From the NCBI GenBank assembly GCA_030592205.1, contig JAUVKA010000299.1:1-5383 (forward strand): a DNA stretch of 5,383 nucleotides, in the 5' to 3' direction. Position 1 is the stretch's first letter; every line of letters begins with the position of its first letter. Positions 1 to 5,383 of this stretch are shown here, one piece after another. Origin of the DNA: Bacteroidota bacterium. Lineage in GTDB: Bacteria > Bacteroidota > Bacteroidia > Bacteroidales > UBA12481. The notes under the pieces were generated by a model. It worked only from the letters and a program-made list of their open reading frames with translations. It did no database searches and was not told the DNA's origin. The position numbers and the translations under genes were made by a program.

Positions 1-1895
1 GGGCATCAGTTCCAGCTTTAGGTCAGGGACTCAGAAAAATAGCCAGTCTAAACACCAGCAAAACCTCTATCCATACCGAAAACTTTATTCATCTTTTGCT
101 GGGACTTTCTAACGATACCAGAGTCATTCTTATCAAGCTTGCCGACCGACTTCATGCCTCCCGTGAAATTGAAGAGCTAAACAGTTCCGCCCAGAAGGAA
201 CTTGCAAGGGAAGTGGGTGAGCTCTACGCGCCAATTGCTCATCGATTGGGGTTATACCGTATCAAAACCCAATTAGAGGAAACTTCAATGAAGTACCTCC
301 ATCATGACGACTACACGGATATTACCAGAAAACTAAAAGAAACCAGGGCAGATAGGACAGCATACATTGAGAAATTCACGAAGCCTTTGATTGAGCGTCT
401 TAAGCAGGACGAGTTTGATTGTGAGGTTAAAGGACGATCAAAATCTATCCATTCCATTTGGCGGAAAATAAAGAATCAGGCTGTTGATTTTGATGAAGTA
501 TATGATCTTTTTGCCATCAGAATTATTTTAAATAATCCTGGTAAAAATGAAAAGGCAGATTGTTGGCAGATTTATAGTATTGTGACTGATGAATTTCAGC
601 CAAATCCAAATAGGTTAAGAGATTGGATTTCAACGCCTAAGACTAATGGCTACGAGTCTCTGCATACTACAGTTATTGGTCCTGAAGGAAGGTGGGTGGA
701 GGTTCAGATCAGAACTAAAAGGATGGATGAAATAGCTGAACTTGGACATGCTGCACACTGGAAATACAAGGAAAGTAAGGAGGGTGGCACATCTGACGAT
801 TGGTTAAGTCGTTTAAGGCAGTCCTTGGAAACACCTTTGGAGGAAAAAACTGTTAGTCCTGATGCAAAAAAAGAATTATACTCAAATCAGATTTATGTCT
901 TTACTCCTCAGGGAGATTTAATAAAATTGCGAACAGGCTCTGTTATACTGGATTTTGCATTTGCTGTACACACTAGTGTGGGATGTCGTTGTACCGGAGC
1001 CAAAGTGAATGGAAAGATAGTTCCCATCCGCCATGTTTTACGTAACGGTGATCAGGTGGAGGTGCTTACTGCCACTCAGCAAAAGCCAAAAACAGACTGG
1101 CTCAATATTGTTAAAAGTTCAAAGGCCCGGGCAAGGATAAAAAGGGTTTTAAAAGAAGCAGAATATCAGAATGCAGAGGAGGGTAAAGAAACGCTTAAGC
1201 GGAAATTTGAACAATGGAGAATAAAATATAATGTAACAACGATTAACAAACTTGTTAGTCGGTTTACGATGAAAAATGCCTTGGATCTTTATCAGGGAGT
1301 GGCAGAAAACAGGATTGACTTTACCGAAATGAGAGATTTTCTCAGAGATAAAGATCCTGCTGAGTATATAAAGGAAAAGCCTCTTGGTGATAAGTCAATT
1401 GAGAGTTTTAGCAAGACTATTCAGCAAAGTGAGGATTACCTGATAATCGATAACTCCTTAGATAAGGTAGAGTATTCTATGGCTAAATGCTGTAATCCTA
1501 TTTTTGGGGATGAGGTTTTTGGATTTGTAAGGGTTGCTGCAGGAACTAGTATCCATCGGCTGGATTGCCCTAATGCGGCAGAAATGTTCAGTCGCTACCC
1601 TTACAGAATTTTGAAAGTACGATGGACTGAAAAACATGGTGATAAGGCGCATTTTACAGTTAACATCCGAATCTCAGGAGTAGATGATATTGGTATTGTT
1701 AATGAGGTAAGTAAAGTGATTTCAAGCGATTTAAAAGTAAATATGCAAAGTATGAGTGTGTCATCCAGTGATGGTTTCTTTTCGGGACAACTTCGACTGG
1801 TGGTACTTGATAAAGTTCACTTAGAGGCTATTATCCGACGTCTCCTCAAGGTTAAAGGAGTATTATCTGCCAAGAGATCTGATGAAATATTATAA
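1..1895 (+). CDS. rel: Bifunctional-type RelA/SpoT homolog, (p)ppGpp synthetase/hydrolase (5' end missing)
   Basis: Long RSH protein of the stringent response, which makes (p)ppGpp from ATP and GDP/GTP and, in bifunctional members, hydrolyses it; cytosolic and ribosome-associated. The frame is open from base 3, so the start lies upstream. About 630 residues are visible; Bacteroidota family members are usually somewhat above 700, so roughly the first 100 or more are missing, including the HD motif proper. Counting from base 3, visible parts are: the end of the HD hydrolase domain (LADRLH, Asp48); the synthetase domain with GRSKSIHS (144-151), Asp168, RLRD (204-207), GYESLHT (216-222) and EVQIRT (Glu233); a TGS domain (about 297-357, His323); a helical linker; a zinc-finger-like domain with Cys496, Cys497, His518 and Cys522; and a C-terminal ACT domain (about 550-625). 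RLRD matches the basic RxKD-type loop of bifunctional enzymes, not the acidic ExDD of RelA. HNMRT of typical hydrolases is replaced by HASRE. Ends in TAA, 54 nt before tex. Confidence 0.96.
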   Translation, partial: ASVPALGQGLRKIASLNTSKTSIHTENFIHLLLGLSNDTRVILIKLADRLHASREIEELNSSAQKELAREVGELYAPIAHRLGLYRIKTQLEETSMKYLHHDDYTDITRKLKETRADRTAYIEKFTKPLIERLKQDEFDCEVKGRSKSIHSIWRKIKNQAVDFDEVYDLFAIRIILNNPGKNEKADCWQIYSIVTDEFQPNPNRLRDWISTPKTNGYESLHTTVIGPEGRWVEVQIRTKRMDEIAELGHAAHWKYKESKEGGTSDDWLSRLRQSLETPLEEKTVSPDAKKELYSNQIYVFTPQGDLIKLRTGSVILDFAFAVHTSVGCRCTGAKVNGKIVPIRHVLRNGDQVEVLTATQQKPKTDWLNIVKSSKARARIKRVLKEAEYQNAEEGKETLKRKFEQWRIKYNVTTINKLVSRFTMKNALDLYQGVAENRIDFTEMRDFLRDKDPAEYIKEKPLGDKSIESFSKTIQQSEDYLIIDNSLDKVEYSMAKCCNPIFGDEVFGFVRVAAGTSIHRLDCPNAAEMFSRYPYRILKVRWTEKHGDKAHFTVNIRISGVDDIGIVNEVSKVISSDLKVNMQSMSVSSSDGFFSGQLRLVVLDKVHLEAIIRRLLKVKGVLSAKRSDEIL

Positions 1896-1902
1896 TGACC
1901 AA

Positions 1903-1936
1903 TTTGTAGAGACTGATAGCCATCTGTCTCTACAGG
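1903..1936 (+). promoter_or_regulatory. Stem-loop in the rel-tex intergenic region
   Basis: TGTAGAGAC at 1905-1913 is perfectly complementary to GTCTCTACA at 1926-1934. Inside this 9-bp stem a T/T mismatch is followed by three more pairs (GAT with ATC) closing an AGCC tetraloop at 1918-1921. Two possible G-U pairs at 1903-1904 with 1935-1936 extend the foot. No T-tract follows (the next bases are AAAC), so it does not look like an intrinsic terminator. Its 3' foot overlaps the AGGAA that probably serves as the tex ribosome-binding site. A role in translation control, mRNA processing or 3'-end protection of rel is inference. Confidence 0.6.
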
Positions 1937-1938
1937 AA
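1934..1938 (+). promoter_or_regulatory. Probable ribosome-binding site of tex
   Basis: AGGAA lies 11 nt before the ATG at 1950, a somewhat long spacing. It sits at the 3' foot of the intergenic hairpin, so its access may depend on whether the hairpin is folded. It is the only purine-rich Shine-Dalgarno-like stretch in the gap. Many Bacteroidota genes lack a strong Shine-Dalgarno, so its importance is uncertain. Confidence 0.4.
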
Positions 1939-1949
1939 ACAAATGCCAC

Positions 1950-4085
1950 ATGAAGGGAAAACTAATTGGACAGGTAGCCGGAAAGCTTGGATTGAAGGAT
2001 CAACAAGTTTCCAATACCATCGCTCTTTTTGAAGAGGGGGCAAGCATTCCATTTATCAGCCGCTACCGAAAGGAAAGAACCGGTAGCCTGGATGAGGTTC
2101 AGATTCTGGATATTCAAAAAGAATTCACTCGTTTAAGCGATTTAGAAGAACGCCGTTTCACTATAATAGAAACCATAGAGGATCAGGGAAATCTGACTCC
2201 GGAGCTTGAAAAACTGCTCATGGAGGCTCAGACAATGACTGATCTGGAAGATCTCTATTTGCCCTTTAAACCGAAAAGAAAGACCCGTGGTGTTCAGGCA
2301 AAAGAGAAAGGCCTTGAGCCACTTGCAAAAATACTAATGGCCCAGCAGGAGATGGATCCGGAGGGAAGGGCCGGCAAATTCTTGTCGGATGAAGTTCCAA
2401 CTTTGGAGGATGCATTGCAGGGGGCAAGGGATATTGTTGCTGAATGGATAAACGAGGAGACCCGGGTTCGCCGGAAACTTAGGTATATATTTGAAAATCA
2501 ATCTATAATTTCTTCAAAACTGATAAAGGCTAAGGAAGAGGAAGGCCAGAAATATCTGGATTATTTTGAATTTACAGAGCCTGTAAGAAGATGTCCTTCT
2601 CATCGTTTTCTTGCAATTCTTCGAGGTGAACGGGAAGGCATATTGCGTGTTAAAGTTCAACCGGACCCCGATGAGGCAATTGACTCCATAAGCAGGTATA
2701 TTATTAAATCTGGTAGTCCAAGTTCGGATCAGGTGAGCATGGCTATGACCGACAGCTATAAGCGACTGCTGGCCCCTTCCCTTGAAAATGAAACCAGAAA
2801 TATTTACAAGGAAAAGGCTGACGAGTCTGCCATTAATGTTTTTGCCCGCAACCTTGATCAATTGTTATTAATGCCTCCCCTCGGGGAGAAAAGAATACTG
2901 GCAATTGACCCGGGGTTTAGATCAGGATGCAAACTGGTTTGTCTGGATGCCCAGGGACAGCTTCTTCATAACGAGACCATTTACCCCCATCCACCTCAAA
3001 AAGAGGTGAAGCAATCTGCCAGGAAGATTCAATCTCTGGTTGAAACTTATAAGATTGAAGCCCTGGCAATAGGTAATGGAACTGCAAGCAGGGAGACTGA
3101 GCAGTTCATCAGAAATAATATACGATTTGCCAAGGATGTACAGGTTTTTGTTGTTAATGAAAATGGAGCTTCTATTTATTCCGCCTCTGCGGTGGCTCGT
3201 GAAGAGTTTCCAAGCTATGATGTTACTGTGAGTGGAACGGTATCCATTGGCCGGAGACTGATGGATCCCCTGGCCGAATTGGTTAAAATTGAGCCTAAAT
3301 CCATAGGAGTGGGTCAATATCAGCATGATGTGGATCAGAAGAAATTACAGGAAAGCCTGGTAAGGGTGGTTGAATCTGCTGTAAACAGGGTGGGGGTTCA
3401 TGTGAATACGGCCAGCAAGCATTTATTAACTCACGTTTCCGGCCTGGGACCTCAGCTTGCTGATAATCTGGTTAGCTATATTAGAGAAAACGGACCTTTT
3501 GCTTCCAGAAAAGAGTTTCTTAAGGTCCCGCGTTTAGGAAGTAAAGCTTTCGAGCAGGCTGCCGGGTTTTTAAGAATCACAGGAGCATCCAATCCTTTGG
3601 ACAATACAGCAGTTCATCCCGAGAGTTATACTGTTGTTGAAAAAATGGCCGGGGATATGGGTGTTGAAATTGCGGAACTAGTGGCTAGCCCGGAATTACA
3701 CAAACAAATCAATCCCCGGAATTATGTGAGTGCAAAAGTGGGACTTCCAACGCTCAAGGATATAATATCTGAATTAGACAAGCCTGGTCGCGATCCAAGA
3801 GGGATAATCAAAATTTTCGAGTTTGATCCATCTGTGAGAGAAATGGAAAACTTGAGGGAAGGTATGATTTTGCCGGGGATTGTAAGCAATATTACCAATT
3901 TTGGAGCCTTTGTGGATATTGGCATCAAGCAGGACGGACTGATACACATCAGTCAGATTGGAGAAAAATATATAAAACACCCGGGAGAGGTACTAAACCT
4001 GAACCAACAATTAATGGTAAAGGTGATTAGTGTGGATATACCAAGGAAGAGGATACAATTGAGCTTGAAGGGAATTGAAAATTAA
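1950..4085 (+). CDS. tex: Tex/YhgF-family S1 RNA-binding transcription accessory protein
   Basis: Complete 711-residue protein, the usual size for the Tex family. Tex is a cytosolic nucleic-acid-binding protein related to eukaryotic Spt6 and linked to transcription and RNA metabolism; its exact biochemical role is unsettled. Domains in order: helical Tex_N region (about 1-190, with the family signature FISRYRKERTG near residue 35); central helical region; YqgF/RNase H-like domain from about 315, opening with AIDPG (318-322), then GNGTASRETE (375-384), Glu404 in NENGASIYSAS and Asp439 in DPLAELVKIEP; the GVGQYQHDV signature (453-461); tandem helix-hairpin-helix region (about 485-560, with SGLGPQLA and VPRLGSKAFEQAAGFL); and a C-terminal S1 domain (about 635-707, with FGAFVDIG at 651-658 and GLIHIS at 663-668). 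Asp320, Glu404 and Asp439 are acidic residues in positions typical of RNase H folds, though nuclease activity is not established for Tex. The ATG at 1950 fits the family N-terminus; an in-frame TAG at 1917 excludes a longer form. Probably co-transcribed with rel. Confidence 0.96.
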   Translation: MKGKLIGQVAGKLGLKDQQVSNTIALFEEGASIPFISRYRKERTGSLDEVQILDIQKEFTRLSDLEERRFTIIETIEDQGNLTPELEKLLMEAQTMTDLEDLYLPFKPKRKTRGVQAKEKGLEPLAKILMAQQEMDPEGRAGKFLSDEVPTLEDALQGARDIVAEWINEETRVRRKLRYIFENQSIISSKLIKAKEEEGQKYLDYFEFTEPVRRCPSHRFLAILRGEREGILRVKVQPDPDEAIDSISRYIIKSGSPSSDQVSMAMTDSYKRLLAPSLENETRNIYKEKADESAINVFARNLDQLLLMPPLGEKRILAIDPGFRSGCKLVCLDAQGQLLHNETIYPHPPQKEVKQSARKIQSLVETYKIEALAIGNGTASRETEQFIRNNIRFAKDVQVFVVNENGASIYSASAVAREEFPSYDVTVSGTVSIGRRLMDPLAELVKIEPKSIGVGQYQHDVDQKKLQESLVRVVESAVNRVGVHVNTASKHLLTHVSGLGPQLADNLVSYIRENGPFASRKEFLKVPRLGSKAFEQAAGFLRITGASNPLDNTAVHPESYTVVEKMAGDMGVEIAELVASPELHKQINPRNYVSAKVGLPTLKDIISELDKPGRDPRGIIKIFEFDPSVREMENLREGMILPGIVSNITNFGAFVDIGIKQDGLIHISQIGEKYIKHPGEVLNLNQQLMVKVISVDIPRKRIQLSLKGIEN

Positions 4086-4192
4086 TTATAAATTATTAAT
4101 GGTAAATGATTAATGGTTAGATACTTATAGCCTGATTGCTTAATGCATATACTTATACTTAAGCCTCAAGCCATACGCCTTAAGCCTTCAAA
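4081..4192. repeat. Degenerate heptamer-phased repeat block filling the convergent intergenic region
   Basis: Starting at the tex stop codon, the DNA falls into 7-bp units in one constant phase. ATTAATG occurs at 4095 and 4109, with ATTAATT at 4081, giving a 14-bp super-period whose alternate units are ATAAATT (4088), GTAAATG (4102) and GTTAGAT (4116). ACTTATA occurs at 4123 and 4151, exactly four units apart. CTTAAGC is at 4158 and 4179, with the related CTCAAGC at 4165 and CATACGC at 4172. CTCAAGCCAT recurs out of phase at 4205-4214, ending inside the HAD stop codon. This is low-complexity non-coding DNA between two converging genes; its function is unknown. I see no T-tract-backed terminator hairpin in it. 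Confidence 0.6.
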
Positions 4193-4201
4193 GGATCAGG
4201 C
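4130..4201. repeat. Widely spaced 7-bp inverted repeat around the CTTAAGC-type units
   Basis: GCCTGAT at 4130-4136 is the exact reverse complement of ATCAGGC at 4195-4201, with 58 bp between. The arms bracket the second half of the heptamer block in the tex/HAD convergent gap. In RNA they could close a long, weak stem and so act as a bidirectional transcript end. The spacing is large and the arms short, so chance is a real alternative. Confidence 0.25.
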
Positions 4202-4213
4202 ATTCTCAAGCCA

Positions 4214-4843
4214 TCAGTCTATTAGCTCCCCCAAATCCGAAATAATTTTGCATCCACATTTTTCCAGTCTGTATGCCGGGAAGTGCCCCTTATTGTACAA
4301 GATTATGTCAATACCGAGAGCCTGAGCAACCTCTTGATCATGGCATGTGTCGCCGACCATCAGTACCTGCTGTGGAGGAAGCCCGATTTTTTCAAGCAGT
4401 TTTCTCCCTAATTCAAGTTTACTCGCTGCATAATGATTGTTCAAGCCCGTAACGATCTGGAAATACATGCCAAGACAAAAATTATTTAACATTTCTTTTA
4501 AAACGCCTTCTTCACTGGCTGATAAAAGCGACTGGGAGACACCTGTTTTCATAAAATATTGTAAAACATCCAGAGCACCAGTCTGAAGCTTGCATACCTT
4601 TCTCTTTTTTTCATAAAGATCGATGAACTGCAGGGCAGGTATTTTGAAATCCTCTTTGGAGAAATCGAAGCCTGCACGTTCATAATAATCCCTGACAGGA
4701 AAATCAAAATGAGCCAGGTATTCCTTTTCGCTTAGAGGATTTTTGCCTCTTTGGCCTAAGAGAGTATTAATTGATTCTAAACATAACCACCTGTCGTTTA
4801 GCAGGGTACCGTTCCAATCCCAAATTACATGTTTATAATCCAT
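4214..4843 (-). CDS. HAD-superfamily hydrolase, phosphoglycolate-phosphatase-like
   Basis: Soluble haloacid-dehalogenase-fold enzyme of 209 residues, probably a phosphatase acting on a small phosphorylated metabolite; substrate not determinable. Motif I is IWDWNGTL with the presumed nucleophile Asp9; the usual second Asp of DxDxT is Asn11. Motif II is Ser108 in SLLSAS, motif III is Lys142 in ASKLELG, and motif IV is GDTCHD with Asp165 and Asp169. A helical cap (about 17-85, with FDFPVRDYYERAGFDF) sits between motifs I and II, the C1-cap layout of Gph-like HADs. The start at 4843 is preferred because motif I then begins at residue 6, as expected for the family. The frame stays open to an ATG at 4963, but that start adds 40 residues unlike the family and overlaps mutS2 by 28 nt. 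No clear Shine-Dalgarno precedes the start. Convergent with tex and divergent from mutS2, so it is probably its own transcription unit. Ends in TGA. Confidence 0.9.
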   Translation of the reverse strand: MDYKHVIWDWNGTLLNDRWLCLESINTLLGQRGKNPLSEKEYLAHFDFPVRDYYERAGFDFSKEDFKIPALQFIDLYEKKRKVCKLQTGALDVLQYFMKTGVSQSLLSASEEGVLKEMLNNFCLGMYFQIVTGLNNHYAASKLELGRKLLEKIGLPPQQVLMVGDTCHDQEVAQALGIDIILYNKGHFPAYRLEKCGCKIISDLGELID

Positions 4844-4896
4844 CTCGATTTTTGAAGTTTTGAATATAGCAATAATTGAATGGATGGCATTCTGCG

Positions 4897-4921
4897 AGGG
4901 CTTTTGTATTTTTACAGCCCT
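4897..4921. repeat. Inverted repeat AGGGCT-N13-AGCCCT upstream of mutS2
   Basis: AGGGCT at 4897-4902 and AGCCCT at 4916-4921 are exact reverse complements separated by 13 T-rich bases. The element ends 4 nt before the mutS2 Shine-Dalgarno and 15 nt before its start codon. It could be a leader hairpin or an operator site. The 6-bp arms are short enough that chance cannot be excluded. Confidence 0.3.
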
Positions 4922-4924
4922 AAA

Positions 4925-4931
4925 AGAGAGG
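4925..4931 (+). promoter_or_regulatory. Ribosome-binding site supporting the TTG start of mutS2
   Basis: AGAGAGG, close to the AGGAGG consensus, ends 4 nt before TTG at 4936. With an in-frame TAA at 4921 and no ATG or GTG between, it fixes the start of the gene. Confidence 0.6.
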
Positions 4932-4935
4932 TATC

Positions 4936-5383
4936 TTGATATATCCGGAAAATTTTGAATCAAAAATCGGCTTCGACCAGGTTAGGACGAGGGTGAAGAA
5001 TTACTGTGAAACCAGCATGGGAATAGATTTGGTGGATCAGATTAGCATGTATACAGATAAGTCTGGGATAGTGATACTGCTGGCCGAGGTATATGAATAT
5101 ATACAGATCCTTGAAACAGAGAAGTCATTTAGCCTGGAAGCAGGCGAGGATATCAGTAAGGCATTGTCGCGAGGACAAATTGAAGGTAGTTTTCTGGAGA
5201 TTCAGGATTTTCTCATAATCCGCAACAATCTTAAGACAATTAAGCTTCTGCAGATATTTTTCTCCAAAGCAAAACCGGAATTATATCAAAATCTTAAGGC
5301 TCTTATAAAAGATATTAGTGTATATCCTTTTATTCAGGACAGGCTTGATGCGATTCTAAATAAGCATGGGTCGATCAGGGATA
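4936..5383 (+). CDS. mutS2: MutS2-family protein, N-terminal part (runs off the window)
   Basis: First 149 codons of a MutS2 homolog; full proteins are usually about 780-820 residues. MutS2 is a cytosolic MutS-like ATPase with a C-terminal Smr domain, reported to suppress homologous recombination in some bacteria and to split collided ribosomes in Bacillus; it does not act in mismatch repair like MutS1. Only the N-terminal clamp/lever region is visible here; the ATPase and Smr domains lie beyond the window. Recognition rests on the opening IYPENFESKIGFD, followed by a helical stretch with VKNYC, and on IEGSFLEIQDF (82-92), which matches the family pattern of a short glycine turn, then FLE/YLD and a long helix. 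The residue-1 codon is TTG; in-frame TAA at 4921 excludes an upstream start, and the next ATG (5017) would remove the conserved opening. The frame is uninterrupted to the window edge. Divergent from the HAD gene with a 92-nt gap. Confidence 0.9.
   Translation, partial: MIYPENFESKIGFDQVRTRVKNYCETSMGIDLVDQISMYTDKSGIVILLAEVYEYIQILETEKSFSLEAGEDISKALSRGQIEGSFLEIQDFLIIRNNLKTIKLLQIFFSKAKPELYQNLKALIKDISVYPFIQDRLDAILNKHGSIRD

Larger units (their letters stand above)
4844..4935. promoter_or_regulatory. Divergent intergenic region between the HAD gene and mutS2
   Basis: These 92 bp must hold the start signals for both genes if each has its own promoter. It is AT-rich over 4850-4880. On the minus strand TATATT, 20-30 nt before the HAD start, resembles a -10 element, but I find no convincing partner at -35 or -33. 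I found no good match to the Bacteroidota TTTG / TAnnTTTG promoter pair on either strand. Promoter positions are therefore inferred from gene layout and not read from motifs. Confidence 0.4.

Noticed and set aside
96..98. TTG at 96 as the start of the rel gene
   Set aside because: The same frame is open to the window edge and encodes recognisable HD-domain sequence before this codon (ENFIHLLLGLSNDTRVIL). The gene is truncated by the window, not by a late start.
1458..1652. Minus-strand reading frames inside rel and tex (1458-1652, 2514-2861, 2922-3326, 3722-3949, 3774-3980)
   Set aside because: All lie antisense to well-conserved domains of Rel and Tex, have no recognisable family sequence, and are best explained as shadows of those genes.
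1903..1940. rel-tex hairpin as a rho-independent terminator
   Set aside because: No T-rich run follows the stem and the stem is not especially GC-rich; tex is close and co-directional.
1943..1945. ATG at 1943, slightly closer to the tex ribosome-binding site
   Set aside because: It is out of frame with the conserved Tex protein. The in-frame ATG at 1950 gives the expected family N-terminus.
4086..4213. Intergenic repeats as a CRISPR array or insertion-sequence remnant
   Set aside because: Units are only 7-14 bp, degenerate and without unique spacers. There are no cas genes, transposase fragments, long terminal inverted repeats or target duplications.
4143..4325. A 60-codon plus-strand reading frame starting in the tex/HAD gap
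   Set aside because: Its first third is made of the heptamer repeats and the rest is antisense to the conserved C-terminus of the HAD protein. It has no family resemblance and no ribosome-binding site.
4844..4963. Upstream ATG at 4963 as the start of the HAD gene
   Set aside because: It would add 40 residues before motif I, unlike the family, and would overlap the first 28 nt of mutS2. The ATG at 4843 gives a standard N-terminus.

Overview
This is a chromosomal housekeeping stretch, almost certainly from a member of the Bacteroidota. The Rel-type stringent-response enzyme carries Bacteroidota-like wording around its synthetase motifs (RLRDW, GYESLHTTV, RWVEVQIRT), the MutS2 N-terminus closely resembles Bacteroidota MutS2, and the HAD protein has the DWNGT nucleophile motif often seen in that phylum. 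Base composition is moderate to slightly AT-rich and intergenic DNA is AT-rich. The order or family cannot be fixed from this window.

Layout: positions 1-1895 (+) hold the 3' 630 codons of a long RelA/SpoT homolog (ppGpp synthetase/hydrolase), which enters the window already open. After 54 nt containing a strong hairpin comes tex (1950-4085, +), encoding a complete Tex/YhgF-family S1 RNA-binding protein. The two are probably co-transcribed. A 128-nt convergent intergenic region (4086-4213), built largely of degenerate 7-bp-phased repeats, separates tex from a HAD-family phosphatase-like gene on the minus strand (4843-4214). A 92-nt divergent region (4844-4935) then leads to the 5' end of mutS2 (4936 onward, +). 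That gene starts with TTG and runs off the window after 149 codons.

The genes do not form one pathway. Rel sets the (p)ppGpp level, Tex is a nucleic-acid-binding factor linked to transcription and RNA metabolism, the HAD protein is a small soluble phosphatase-like enzyme of unknown substrate, and MutS2 acts in recombination control or ribosome rescue. I see no mobile element, CRISPR array, tRNA/rRNA gene or defence system, and nothing that amounts to a new multi-gene system. The most interesting non-coding items are the heptad-phased repeat block between tex and the HAD gene, the rel-tex hairpin whose foot carries the tex ribosome-binding site, and non-canonical residues in the visible part of the Rel hydrolase domain.
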